From: Amoebidium appalachense
Lineage: Eukaryota > Ichthyosporea
Assembly (NCBI GenBank): GCA_963693365.1
Contig: CAVNZM010000007.1
Span: forward strand, 1,922,001-1,986,000
Length of the DNA: 64,000 nucleotides
Direction of reading: 5' to 3'
In this document: positions 47,577 through 62,815 of the stretch, piece after piece
Numbering within the stretch: the first letter of the stretch is position 1
Layout of the letters: every line of letters starts with the position of its first letter
Program-made: the position numbers and the translations under genes
The notes under the pieces: model-generated
Databases searched by the model: none
What the model was told of the DNA's origin: nothing
Seen by the model: the letters and a program-made list of their open reading frames with translations, nothing else

Positions 47577-48523
47577 TTTTCTTTTGACTGGATTTATTCG
47601 ACGGAAAGATATGCAAGTATGCACGGCATACTGAGAAGACAATAAAAACTTCACGAGTTATCCAGTAACAAGTGCATACTGAGATACCTGAACACTGTGT
47701 GAAAATCATATAAATACTCAATGTGACGACCAACAGAATTCAACAAAAAGTCTAAAGTGTTCACATTGCCAGCTAGTGTAGCAGATACCCGGAGGGAAAG
47801 AGGTAAAACGCGACATAAAAATTCACACCTATCAACATGCTTGCGATTAAAAAGGTCAGCACAAAAGTGGCACCAGCGGCGATGAAAACAAGAATTACAG
47901 CGCCACTGCACAACTTCCCAGTCAATATCAACATCAGAGCACCATACAGACTTATCTACTAGGGTGGTATCCATACGTACAGCAGGAGAAATGTATCCTG
48001 CCAAAGCACCCAAAAAGCGATAATGATCAGTACGGTGTTGCCTAAGGAACATAACACATGCCGACTGAGTTTTACCTTTGATCTCTCTATCAGAACGAGA
48101 AAGAAACTTATACTGCGTATGGTAATAACGCGAAAAGGCAGAAAAAACAGGAAGAGCAAAGAAAGAGGGAGTGAGATAGCGAGAGGAAGAATCAGGTGGA
48201 AAGAGGGTAGGCTGAGGACATTCAGAAGTAGCGTTGGTGAATCGGGGGGGAAGAGGGATGGAGGGAGGGGGGGGAAAGAAAGCATAAAGAGGGTGACCAT
48301 CAGGTAGCCTAACTAAATGAAAACAAAAACGAAGAGACAAATCCTTCATACGACAAACAGCAGACGACAATCCAAACATACTGATTAAGGGAGGTACAAA
48401 CCGAGTACGAAACAAAGTGCGTAGCGCAGTACCCTGAAAATCGTCGAACTCGTTCAGCGCCATTGCCGCCTCGCGAGGTGGGGCGCAGGCCAATAGCGGA
48501 AGTCCATATTCGAAAGTCGGCCG
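47577..48523 (-). mobile_element. 5'-truncated LINE copy with target-site duplication
   Basis: About 950 bases nearly identical to 29,775-30,725 of the full-length LINE, covering the end of the reverse transcriptase, the Cys/His-rich tail and an A-rich 3' end. It is flanked by TAGAATATT on both sides (47,568-47,576 and 48,524-48,532), a 9-bp target-site duplication; the first two bases may be shared with the element. It lacks the 5-base insertion of the long copy, so its C-terminal frame is the more complete one. Confidence 0.9.
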
Positions 48524-48525
48524 TA

Positions 48526-48640
48526 GAATATTGGTCGGGTATAATGAAATTGTAGTTGGATATACCAATTAAGTTGGATATGATAAACTTATTTGTCATT
48601 GGATATGACAATCTTATGGTTGCATATAAACACACCACAA
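48526..48640. repeat. Degenerate minisatellite of GGTTGGATATGA type, right part
   Basis: Continuation of the repeat at 47,225-47,576, with GTTGGATATACCAA, GTTGGATATGATAAA and ATTGGATATGACAAT spaced about 22-27 bases apart. Confidence 0.65.
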
Positions 48641-48946
48641 CCGGCCACCAAAAAAAAACAAAAAAAAAAAAACGATTGGCACTCTACAACAAGGGTTAGG
48701 GTTTGAAGCAAACCACATAGCATAGCTTGTGTCAAAAAAGTGTGTTAAAGTTAGGCTTGTGTTTCTACAAAAACTATACAAAATATCAGCCAGATATGGT
48801 CCGACAAACATTCAATTAATGTGATCACCTCTGATCAGTTAGTCTTCGTCTAGAACATGCAAATGCATTCCGGGGGGGATGTAATTGGGTGGAGGGCTAG
48901 CAGTAGGGGGGGGGGGGGGGGGGGGCAAAACTAAGTGCGCGAGGTT

Positions 48947-49020
<74 letters not shown>

Positions 49021-49021
<1 letters not shown>

Positions 49022-49164
49022 GGGAGAGTTTGTGTCACAGAGCACGAAGCACAAAATCACAACCGAAAACACCAACAAGCTTTCGTAAGCAAGAACACAC
49101 ACAATCTATGGATCGTAAGTAGAGCCCATCCTCGCAGTGTGTCTATGTTTGTGTGCGTGTGTGT

Positions 49165-49218
<54 letters not shown>

Positions 49219-49245
49219 AGATGTCATCCACCGTACCCGACTTTG
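49021..49245 (+). repeat. Dispersed repeat copy (poly-G family)
   Basis: Begins after a poly-G run with CACAGAGCACGAAGCACAA, includes GTAGAGCCCATCCTCGCAG at 49,120-49,138, then GT and a poly-G insertion of about 50 bases, and resumes with GTCATCCACCGTACCCGA. The G run has expanded inside the element. Confidence 0.6.
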
Positions 49246-49408
49246 TTGAGTTTATGGACAATGCCTTTGTTGAGTTTACGGACAGGCTTGCAGCAAGAGC
49301 CGCTCAAAGGCATATCCCTTGGAAAACCCGGTCACTGAAAGGACGCAATTCATGTGTCAGACCAAAAATTAGAGCCCTCCCCCCCCCCCCCCCCCTCTTT
49401 TTTTTTCC

Positions 49409-49520
49409 CCCTTCTCTCTCTCTCTCTCTCCCTCTCTCCCACTCTCTCTCCCTCCCTCCCTCCCCCCCTCTCTCCCCCCCCCCCCCCTCCCTCCCTCCCT
49501 CCCTCCCTCCCTCCCTCCCT

Positions 49521-49562
<42 letters not shown>

Positions 49563-49565
49563 TTT
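49409..49565. repeat. (CT)n and (CCCT)n tract
   Basis: Alternating CT and CCTC arrays ending in poly-T. Confidence 0.95.
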
Positions 49566-49818
49566 TTTGAGGGGGAGGGGGGGGGGGGGAGAGAGAGAGG
49601 GACTTCTTGTCCTCTCGCGTCTTTTTCTGCTTTTTTTTTTGCCCCCCAAAATACTACCCCAGAGTGTGACATAGAGAGAACAAAGGGTACACCCACACGC
49701 TCGGCACAGCGACGGGGGGAGGGGGAGGGGGGAGGAGGAGGGGGGGAGGGGGGGAGTGGACTGTAAAAGTAGAGATATGTAAAATTAAGTATGCATTGAA
49801 AGGGGTTGAGAGGAAATG

Positions 49819-49931
<113 letters not shown>

Positions 49932-50113
49932 TGTGTGTTGTCTCTCCGCGTGTATGTACATGCCCGTGTCTGTGTGCGTGGGTGTGCATGTGAACGAGCG
50001 TGTGAGTGCGGGTGTGTTCTTTTTTTCTTCTTCTTTTTCTTCCTTTCCGCTCTCTGTTTCTTTTTTTTTTTTTTTTTTTTTTTTACAGATCATAATAATG
50101 TTTGTTTTTTCTT

Positions 50114-50181
<68 letters not shown>

Positions 50182-50329
50182 CGATTGTACCTATGTCGCG
50201 AATAAGCCGAAGGTTCTTGATTGGACCGAACTTTCCAAAGAATTCATGCAAGGAATCTGCATGTGTGGATCACATAAGTTCGGAGATTTCGGTTGGGAGG
50301 ATGTGTGCACACATGTGTGACTGATTTGG

Positions 50330-50406
50330 GGTCTAGGTGTGCGTGTGTGCGCCTGTGCAGTTTCGTGTGTGCTTGTGCGTGTGCGTGTGTGTGTGCACGC
50401 ACGTGC

Positions 50407-50447
<41 letters not shown>

Positions 50448-50502
50448 TGTATGTGTGTGTGTGCGCGCATGTGTGGGGGTCTGGTGTGCGATTGTGTGTT
50501 TG

Positions 50503-50557
<55 letters not shown>

Positions 50558-50611
50558 CTGCGTGCGTGCGTGTGTGTGTGCATGTGGGTGCGTGCGTGGG
50601 TGCGTGCGTGC

Positions 50612-50675
<64 letters not shown>

Positions 50676-50690
50676 TTGTGTGTGTGCACA
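50330..50690. repeat. GT/GC-rich alternating tract
   Basis: GT runs with GCGTGC and CT interruptions; mostly alternating purine-pyrimidine, so Z-DNA-prone. Confidence 0.9.
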
Positions 50691-50948
50691 TGCACGGGAG
50701 ATCGTGTTTCAATGAATGCCTGTATGATAACCTATCGCAATGATACACAAAAATTCAAATAAAAACAGGTATGCTCAACATTCATTTATCATTTTGAGTG
50801 CACCGGTTAACACTTAATGCTCACTTTATTCTCCCCATAAAGAGATGATAGGAGGCTTTTTTCCCTTTCCTTTCCTTTCTTTTTTTTTTCCTTTTTTCTT
50901 TTTCTTTCTTTCTTTCTTTCTTCTTCTTTTTTTTTTTTTTTTTTTGTT

Positions 50949-50994
<46 letters not shown>

Positions 50995-51379
50995 GAATGA
51001 AGCGCGAGGAGGGGGGTGCGAGGAGGGGGTAAGGGGAAGGGGTAGGGGAAGGGGGTAGGTGAATGTCTTTAGGTTCAAAACCTACAAGAATCAGAATGTT
51101 TATGCGACCGGAAAGTTAACGATCATCAAGTGGTTGTCGCCGTACAAAAGTGTGGACAAAGAGGGTTGAGGGCCGAAGGATGTGGTGGGGGGAAGGTGGG
51201 ACGGGAGAGAGGGGGAAAGGGGAGGGGGGGGGGGAGGGGGGGGGATGCATTAATGTGTGGCGAATGAAGACATCAAAACGAAACACACAAAACGAAAACA
51301 CCGAAGAAGAAAACCAAAGCACTTTGCAGGCATAAATTGAACAAAGCTCGTCTCCAGGGTGATTCCGTGCTGGCCAGAA

Positions 51380-51412
<33 letters not shown>

Positions 51413-51417
<5 letters not shown>

Positions 51418-51592
51418 TGAATGCGGAACACAGTACGAAGTACGCATACACGATGAGAAGCATGGTGCAGGACACATGCAAAGGCAAACATTCAAGTATG
51501 CAGCATCAGCCATGCGCACAGTATGCGTCATAAGCAGAGCCCATCCTCAGGGAGGGTCCAAGTCATCAATTGCGTCTGAGTTTCGACCCGGG
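51413..51592 (+). repeat. Dispersed repeat copy (poly-G family)
   Basis: Directly behind a poly-G run of about 37 bases. Contains CAGTACGAAGTACGCATACA, CATTCAAGTATGCAGCATCA and AAGCAGAGCCCATCCTCAGG, closing with GTCTGAGTTTCGACC. Confidence 0.75.
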
Positions 51593-54113
<2,521 letters not shown>

Positions 54114-54861
54114 GTGTTGAGAGGGAAAGGTTATGTGCCTGTGTGTGGGGGGTGGGGGGGGGGGGGGGGGGGGGGATTCGGCGGGGGAGGGGCTGGGGGG
54201 GGGGGGGAGGGGGAGGGGTGAGGGGGGACAACGAAGTGTGGGCAATAAGTTAGATGAGCCAGGCCGACAGAGGAATGTAGGTGGGAGGGGATAGAAGGCA
54301 TGGCCTTGGCGCGTCAAAGATCAAGCAAAGAGCTTAGAGGGTGAGATAGGTGCATATGGGAATAAGCAAAACAACAAAGAGAATCCAACAGAATCCCATC
54401 AGTGGCAGACTACTCTCAATACACAGCCTTCTATTTTCCACTTTGAAGTGTGCAGCATTGAAAAAGGAAAACAAGAAAAACCCTAAAGAAAAACAATCGG
54501 CTGTGAGGATTAAGTGCAGATAGAAACTTTAATCCCTAATTGATTTGGCAGAGGGGGAGATCAGAGGGGGAGGGCGTGCAGCAGTAAAGGGAGGAAGGGA
54601 TGAGGCACGAGGGGTAGATTGTGGGTGTGTAGTGTGTTTGGGAAGCCCGGGGGGGGGGGGGGGGGGGGGGGGTAAAGGGGAAAGGAGAGGGGGCTTAAAG
54701 AAGGAAAAGGGAGGGGGGGAACGGGGGGTTAGGTGTGTATTGAACAAAGGACACGGAAGGTAGATATGACGACACTGCCTGGAGAAAGAGGTTTACTGCA
54801 ACGGGAAACACGGGAAACGTGGGAAGAGGAGGGGACGAGTGCAGGGATACGTTTACACTAC

Positions 54862-56093
54862 CTGCTTCTTCGCCGAAAACCCCGCAAAGTCTATCAGCGG
54901 TAACTCCAACGTTTGCGCAAGAGTCCGAGCCATGTGAGCAGCAGAAGTACCTTTGCCTACAACTATCACCGTCAAGCAGGCCAAATCTTCTTGCACCGTG
55001 TTCTGGACATACAAGCCACCACCATGGATGAGTGCCAGAACAGACGGATGCAGAACGGATGCTGGAATGTCCGTCCCTGCCTGGATAGCCAACCGGATGG
55101 CTGTTGAGGTGACGTTTTCCGTATCGCTAAGAAGTGGAGAGAGAGGGATGGGGGGGGGGGGGGGGGGGGGGGGGAGGGGTTAATCATACTGTTCTAGGGA
55201 CATTGTGTGACGCATGATGGTGCTGTGCGAGAAACTAATATTCTTGTTTTCAGCCAATAACTCTTTTCCAACACAACAGATGGCCATCAAGCTCTGAGAA
55301 CAACGAGCAAAAAGAAGAAACACAAGACAACTTCATGCAGACATCAGCAGCTCCAGAACACAGGTGCGTGGGTGTCTTTACCTGTAGTTGAAGGCGTGTT
55401 CGTGTACAAACTCACAGCAAGGCTCCTCCGATATCTTCTGCTTGCCGTTCCCTCACTGGAAAACAGTCACGTCAAACCCATGTTGCTGTGTGCGTAATCG
55501 GATATAGCCAACAGTGGGTCCAAGGGTCTCGAGTCTAATCAGAAAACTCGTCGGATCGCGAATGCGCTGGATGTTTGGTAGAAGATCGGGTATGTTGGCT
55601 TCTTGTTTCTGGTTTGCCGTTAGAGAGATGGGACGAGAGAAGTACCATTCCAGGTCGTCATCCCCTCCAACGAGGAAGGTAACCCTCATGTCCTTGTTGT
55701 GCTCGCGCAATCCAGAAGCCAACCAAGCAGAAACATATTCCAAGCCCACTGTCTCGTCAACATCGATGCGCATGGTCCCTGGATTATGGAAAACTGACAT
55801 CCGGAGTCGTCCTCGGTCCGTATACGCTGCATGAGCAACCTCTTCCGTGTGCCCAGGTCAGTAGCATACGGTTTTCGTGGGTCGAAGGACATGGGCACAA
55901 AAAGAATGTGGTATAATCCTTCGCTCTGCAGCGCAGCGGCGTGACGGGCGATTCGGACGTGGTTTTCGTGAACAGGGTCAAAGGTGCCAAAAAAGACTCC
56001 AACGCCCCTGCAGTTCTCCACCCAGGAGAACTTGGGGAAAGTTAACCTCATGTTTAAACCACCGAAACCACCGAAACCACCGTTTACGTCCAT
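54862..56093 (-). pseudogene. NMNAT-like pseudogene (exons 1-2 only)
   Basis: Exon 1 at 56093-55382 and exon 2 at 55126-54862 correspond to the first two exons of the gene at 6,660-16,318. Lesions: a one-base deletion after TEDD near 55,803, a CGA to TGA stop at 55,453-55,455, a 6-base insertion giving an extra Ala-Ala, and a TATA box changed to TTAGAAC. Exons 3-9 are absent because homology stops inside the intron at about 54,048. It keeps VTSTAIR in exon 2, closer to the ISSTxxR consensus than the live gene's ITSVAIR. Confidence 0.88.
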
Positions 56094-57212
56094 AGTGTGC
56101 ACGTTTGCTACTTAGAGTAGCTCTCTTGTTCTAAAAAGGTTGCAAGCCCGCCCACAGAAACAGGAACATGGGCGGCTACAGGATGTCTTCAGTAAGTTCC
56201 CTAAAAAGTGTGAGGCTAATAGAACAACCCCATTCAGTGCTTCTGACAAGTCTGCGCAACAAATTGATTCATGTGATTGGATGGGGAAAAGAAACATTCG
56301 CCGATGATCCCAGAAGTTTACACCCCAGCAGACTACTCCAATACCCGTTAACCCACATGGAATTGCATGTCTAGATGCTCATAGCTAAGTTTTAAAAGCA
56401 GATGCCGTTTCTTGTTTTTAGCAAAGGGGGATCAATGTCGTGAGCTAAGATGTCACTTGAAACAAGAGTGGGTTTGTGTTCAAGAAAAGAAAGTGGCGCG
56501 ACAAGTGACAATCGCGCGGCCCGGAAATAAGTTGGCGGCACCTGCCAAATTTGGAACCATGAAAGGATTACGTGATCACGCTAGCGGCTGAAGGCATCAC
56601 GTGACTTCAGAACTGCACATACGACCATATGAAACTGCTGCAGCCCGGTCTGCCCTTTTTTTTCCATATACAGAATACAAAACAGCCATAATTTATTGTT
56701 ATCAAATTTTTCTGAGAAATGCTTATCTATATGCATAAATGACATCAAAGTTACGTGCTTCATTCCGGCGCACGCAACCGTTTGCGCCTCACAGTGCACG
56801 TGAGGATCATTGTATGACGTCACAACTTTTCCGGTCGTGGATGAACTCCGGGTGTTATAATCCTTGCCCTCAGAACAAAAGTAGCTGTGTAAATGGCGAG
56901 AAAAAATAAATTTAAAAAATGGTGATTAGGCTGGGCATATTCCTATATGAATTGAAACTGAAACATATGTGTACAGAGCGAAGCCAGGTGCAGCCCGGCC
57001 CGGCAAAAGCAGTGAAAGCGCGGCGATTGGTCGGCTACCGTTAAAGATTCGGCCTTTCGATTGGCGATCAGCTAAACTAATTAAAGAACACAAAATAAAC
57101 CGAAGTCCTCCAACTGGGACTTCTTATTAGCAAAGTGCCCTTTATAGTAGCTCAATGTTAATAATAATGCAGCATATAAAATTAATCTTTAACAATGGAA
57201 TTTAGAGTGTTT

Positions 57213-57219
57213 TATATAA
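57213..57219 (+). promoter_or_regulatory. TATA box of GPI-anchored protein gene
   Basis: TATATAA 44 bases before the ATG at 57,263, leaving room for transcription to start about 25-30 bases downstream. It lies in the last few bases of the duplicated segment. Confidence 0.6.
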
Positions 57220-57262
57220 GCAGATTCCACCTCAACTCTTCATCCCAGTAAAACATAACATC

Positions 57263-59575
57263 ATGGGTAGACTATTTTCCGCTTTGGCTCTGTGCGTAGC
57301 CGTTTTATCAGCAGGCACCCTGTGCGATGCCAAAGCCGGTGGTGGTGGCGGTGGCGGTGGAAAGGGAGGTAGCAGTGGTGGAGGAAGCAAGGGAGGCTCT
57401 ACAGGCGGAGGAAGCAAGGGGGGTTCTACACTTCCGAGCAAAGGGACCGGATGGTCGAGTGGGGGTTCTTCGAAAACGTGGACCAGTGGAAGTGGTTTCG
57501 GGGGCACCAAGCTAGGGAAAGGTACTTCTGGTTACAAGGGAGGGTCACTGGCTAAAAGGGGCTCTGAGGGTGCCTACCGGCCGGCATCAGCTCTTGCTTT
57601 GGGGGGTTTGATGGGAATGGGATTTTATGGCTACGGAATGCTTTTACCACATTACCACTATCCCTACTATTACACCGGGTACAGGAACACGACGCATAAG
57701 ATTGTTACAGAGGAGCTTGCCATGGTCAAGCAGAATTTCAACACGCCAAACTGCACGGGCGAGTATGCATGGGGCGCAATGATCACTTATGAATACTGCG
57801 ATACCTACTATGAGGGGGGCACACCTGTAAGTGCAGTGATGTATGCGCTGAACACCACACACACCCGGTATGCCTTCTACAACAACACCAACGGTTCGTG
57901 TCCAAATACAACGGCACCAACAGAGTATCAGGACTTCACTCCCTACAGCTGCCTTCAGAATACGGTGAGTCTTTTTCTGGCCATGGACACTCCATTTTCT
58001 GGAACGACATTCCTGGTGAACCTACGTTCTCTGGTGCCCCTCTGTGCTTTTTTTCTTTCTATTGTCATCCCCCCTCCCCCCCCACCCCACCCCCTCCCCC
58101 CTGTCCCCGCCTTCCTCTCCTCTGTGCTTTTTTTCTTTCTATTGTCATCCCCCCTCCCCCCCACCCCACCCCCTCCCCCCTGTCCCCGCCTTCCTCTCCT
58201 CTTCTTCTGCCCCCCGCTCGCTCTCCCCCTTCCCTCCTCACCCTCTTCCCTTTCTAGTCAATCTATATTCTGGGACGAGATTCCTAACATGTAATCGTAC
58301 TTTTTCTGGTGCTCATCTGTGCTCTTGTTCTATCTTGTCAACCCTCCCCCCCCCCCTGCACCCTTCCCCCCCCCCCTTCCCCCCGCCGCGCCCCCCCCCC
58401 CCCCCCCCCCCCGGGGCCCCCTCTTCCGTTTCTCCTCCCTTCCACTCCTCAGCTCCTCGCCCTTATCCCTTGATGGCAGCCACCACCATGACCAACACTC
58501 GTGTTGCACCAGAAAAATATGCACCTTAGAGTCAATGAGCGCAAAACTAACATATAATCCTGTTGGTCAACTCAATCTTCCCTCTTTCACCACCAGGGGT
58601 CTACTGGGAGCCATAGATGGGTCGTCGCCAAGATGTCCCCCGGCTGGTACAACGCCGCCCAGAACTCCCAAAACGGCACAGTGAGGAGAATGACGTTCAA
58701 TTCTTCCGTGCAGGCAGATAGCACCTGCCCGTCTGTGGCCACAACAGATAGCATTGCCACGGTAGAGTTTTTGAACCAGTGCATGCTAGAAGATTCCATC
58801 AGAGAATACTGGTTCAAAAACGGCACGACCTATACTGTGACTGAAACACCAGAGGAGCAGCTTGCAAGGATGCGACTGACAAACCCAACGTATGTTCCCA
58901 AGTATGTGATGACCTGGCGAACGAAAAACGATGCCGACATTCTCATTAGGGGTATATACAACGATGCGAACTGCACATTGCTAACACAGCCCCTCGAGGG
59001 ATATTGGGTGGGTGATTGCTTCGAGACGAGTGGGACGGGTTCCGGAGCCCAGGCACAGGCGATGGTTGTCGACCTTGCTGGTAAGAGGTGTGGTTTGTGA
59101 TGGTGTTGGATGTGTGTATGTGTGTGGGCGGGGGTTAGTTCTAGCTATCTATGTCAATGTTTTGCGTGTTTCGGAGATTGAAGATTAGATGAGCAAGGTG
59201 AGGGAAGGACTCGGGGCAATCGGAAGGGGGTGTGGTTTTGTTTTGGTGCGCAAGACTGAATGAAGAGGGTCTGAGATCTATTCAAAGTGGGGGCAGTGGG
59301 AAGGGGAACCAAGCATTGGTTCGAAGAGGAGAGACAAGGTTTCTGGTCAGGCGTGGGGGGGGAGGGGGGGGGAGGCGGGAGGCGGGAGGCGGGGGGGATG
59401 CGTCGGGGAGTGTTTCGTTGCTTCTGCGTTTTGCCTAACATCTATGAGCACAGGGCTCCTTTTTCCAACTCCTCCTTTCCTAGTGATAATATTTGCATTT
59501 TCTGTCCTCCCTCCCCCTCCCCCCCCCCCTCCCAACACACACACACGCACACTGCTTCTCCCCCTCCTCCTCCTC

Positions 59576-59629
<54 letters not shown>

Positions 59630-60224
59630 ACCAAAATGCCCACCTCAGCCTAGGTATCCCACTCCAGCAAGCATGCAAATTGTTCTGCCCCCTCTCTCCC
59701 CCCCCCCTTCCCATTAGCACCACCACCACGACGACCCAAACACGCACATACAAAACACCATCACGCAATTGGTTTATCCACCCAACCCTTTAATTTCCCA
59801 ACCAAGCCAGCCCACCGGATACCACAACACACAAAAATACAGGCATACACACACACATACACGTACATGTACCCCCATTTTTTTTGTATGTGCACATGCA
59901 ACAGTCAGGTGAATACATGAGCACATGCACACAGCCCATAGGCATAAACATGCGCACACATACACAGACACACAACTTAGGGTACAAATACACACACACA
60001 CACACACTTACACTCACCTGCAAGAACTTCTTGCTCTCACTATGCATGCAAAACAGACACGCTCTCACAATATGCTGTCCCTGCAAACAGGCAATAATTC
60101 TGACACGTTCTTTATTACAGAACCAGGAGCGACGTCGACACCCTCGGCAGCCAATGAAATCCACGTACACAGCCCGGTGATCATTGCTATGTCTGCTGTG
60201 GCCCTAGTACTTTCCATGGTGTAA
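57263..60224 (+). CDS. GPI-anchored, glycine-rich cell-surface glycoprotein, three exons
   Basis: Exons 57263-57964, 58597-59080 and 60121-60224 join in frame (phases 0 and 1; donors GTGAGT and GTAAGA; acceptors CACCAG and TTACAG) into 429 residues. Residues 1-25 are a signal peptide. A Gly/Ser/Lys-rich segment follows (GGSKGGST repeats), then a hydrophobic Ala/Gly/Leu stretch (ASALALGGLMGMGFYGYG) and a Tyr/His-rich stretch (HYHYPYYY). The rest is a globular part with eight cysteines, four per side of intron 1, and about ten N-glycosylation sequons. The last 15 residues (VIIAMSAVALVLSMV) are hydrophobic and end the protein, as in GPI-attachment signals. I expect an outer-surface protein; its function is unknown. 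Signal peptide, Gly-rich repeats, hydrophobic segment, disulfide domain and GPI tail recall prion-family layout, but I see no sequence homology. Confidence 0.8.
58036..58202 (+). repeat. Tandem duplication in intron 1, two units of about 85 bp
   Basis: CTCTGTGCTTTTTTTCTTTC begins both units and each ends in GTCCCCGCCTTCCTCTC. It lies in the first intron of the GPI-anchored protein gene. Confidence 0.9.
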
Positions 60225-61088
60225 ATTTGCAGCAAAATCTCGGTTTGCAATACCTACCGGTGCGATTGGTTTGTATGTATATAACTGAAACATTGACTGG
60301 TGTATTTGGTATTTATAATTCATTCCGGGTTGTTGGTGCCGGGTGTTGTAGGTTTTCTGGCTATCGATGGGAGACGTGTGTATGTAGGTGTGTACATGCA
60401 AGTTTAGGGCCCTAAAGATGTGCAATCTCAGAAATGAATGGATGATGAGATCCGAGCTCTTCGCTAGTGTTGTGTTAGAATGTAAATTAGATATAACACG
60501 AGATATACCGGATTGTGCGTGGGTAATACTATAGTTTCACGTAAGAGTGAACAATGTATAGGATGGTTCTACACTTGACCTTTGTTTGTTGTTATGGTGT
60601 TCGAAGTCACCCAAACCAGCAGGGGATTTAAGCCCCAGAATGCAACTGATTTAGTATGGCTGCGGAAATAGCAAGTAGAAGTAGCAAAAAAAAAGTTTAA
60701 ACGCATATACGATTGGAAAGTGGCCCGTGAAAGATCCTCCCCCCTTAAATACCCCCCCCCCCTCCCCCCCCCCCCCCCCCCCCCCTTAAACACACACACG
60801 CACACCACCACCACCACCACACACACACACACACACACACGTGACACACACACACACACCGATCCCGAAACAAACCCTCCCGTGGATGGAATGGAAATTA
60901 TGAATGGGAGGTCAACCCCCCCCCCCCCCCTCCCCCCTTTTTTTAAAACAAAAAAAAAAAAAAAAAAAGATATTATGAACCCCTCTGATCATAGTGCCTT
61001 TTAGTGTTCCATGCCTGCACGTGTCTTTGGTTTCCTGTTTTCTTTCTTTCTTTTTTCTTGTTTCCTTTTTTCCTTTTTTTTTTTTTTT

Positions 61089-61129
<41 letters not shown>

Positions 61130-61394
61130 CTTTACAGATCTTGCCTCGATGGGTCCCCCAAGGCGGCTACTCGTACGGTACATCATTACCCCTCCCCCCC
61201 CCCCCCCTCCCCCCCTCCCCCCGGGCCTGCCCGCCCGTGTTATCCGACCTTTGAACACACTATGCCCCTCCCCACCCCTCTCTGTCTACCTTTCATAATA
61301 TGGTGTTCAAATATCACCCACATCATACAAGTGTCCGCGTTGATCCTGCTGATGATGTGAAGTATGCGTGCCTATGTCTGTTGTGTATGTATGC
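60225..61394. other. 3' flank and spacer
   Basis: Follows the GPI-anchored protein gene. No AATAAA seen close to the stop. Contains poly-C and CA/CCA repeats at 60,750-60,860, poly-A at 60,950-60,968 and a poly-T/poly-G junction at 61,077-61,126. No gene found. Confidence 0.55.
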
Positions 61395-61414
61395 CGTTAG
61401 TGTTTCAAGTATCT

Positions 61415-61482
<68 letters not shown>

Positions 61483-61573
61483 GCTACCGAAAGGAGTTTC
61501 GGGTGTCTGGGGACGGTCAAACGCTGCCATCAAAAGGTATGGCCCGTACCGGGGAGGTGGTGTATGTATATAT

Positions 61574-61631
<58 letters not shown>

Positions 61632-61738
61632 CGTTGCTACCGAAAGGAGTTTCGGGTGTCTGGGGACGGTCAAACGCTGCCATCAAAAGGTATGGCCCGT
61701 ACCGGGGAGGTGGTGTATGTATATATGTGTGTGTGTGT

Positions 61739-61770
<32 letters not shown>

Positions 61771-61863
61771 CGTTGCTACCGAAAGGAGTTTCGGGTGTCT
61801 GGGGACGGTCAAACGCTGCCATCAAAAGGTATGGCCCGTACCGGGGAGGTGGTGTATGTATAT

Positions 61864-61927
<64 letters not shown>

Positions 61928-62022
61928 CGTTGCTACCGAAAGGAGTTTCGGGTGTCTGGGGACGGTCAAACGCTGCCATCAAAAGGTATGGCCCGTACCG
62001 GGGAGGTGGTGTATGTATATAT

Positions 62023-62067
<45 letters not shown>

Positions 62068-62162
62068 CGTTGCTACCGAAAGGAGTTTCGGGTGTCTGGG
62101 GACGGTCAAACGCTGCCATCAAAAGGTATGGCCCGTACCGGGGAGGTGGTGTATGTATATAT

Positions 62163-62208
<46 letters not shown>

Positions 62209-62303
62209 CGTTGCTACCGAAAGGAGTTTCGGGTGTCTGGGGACGGTCAAACGCTGCCATCAAAAGGTATGGCCCGTACCGGGGAGGTGGTGTATGTATA
62301 TGT

Positions 62304-62356
<53 letters not shown>

Positions 62357-62464
62357 CGTTGCTACCGAAAGGAGTTTCGGGTGTCTGGGGACGGTCAAAC
62401 GCTGCCATCAAAAGGTATGGCCCGTACCGGGGGAGGTGGTGTATGTATATATGTGTGTGTGTGT

Positions 62465-62497
<33 letters not shown>

Positions 62498-62612
62498 CGT
62501 TGCTACCGAAAGGAGTTTCGGGTGTCTGGGGACGGTCAAACGCTGCCATCAAAAGGTATGGCCCGTACCGGGGGAGGTGGTGTATGTATATATGTGTGTG
62601 TGTGTGTGGGGT

Positions 62613-62650
<38 letters not shown>

Positions 62651-62749
62651 CGTTGCTACCGAAAGGAGTTTCGGGTGTCTGGGGACGGTCAAACGCTGCC
62701 ATCAAAAGGTATGGCCCGTACCGGGGAGGTGGTGTATGTATATATGTGT

Positions 62750-62815
<66 letters not shown>

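Larger units (their letters stand above)
54048..57227. repeat. Segmental duplication, copy B
   Basis: Second copy of 14,215-17,348, starting in a GT microsatellite and ending just after the shared TATATAA. It carries a dead copy of NMNAT exons 1-2 and brings the shared upstream region next to the GPI-anchored protein gene. Confidence 0.9.

Noticed and set aside
49226-49377. ATG-led frame with FVEFMDNAFVEFTDRLA
   Set aside because: It begins inside a dispersed repeat copy, contains a small internal duplication and runs into poly-C without stop or donor.
50179-50320. Short coding-like stretch with LDWTELSKEFMQG and CMCGSHKFG
   Set aside because: Composition looks like protein, but there is no acceptable splice site or start and it is bounded by a poly-G run; too short to support a gene.
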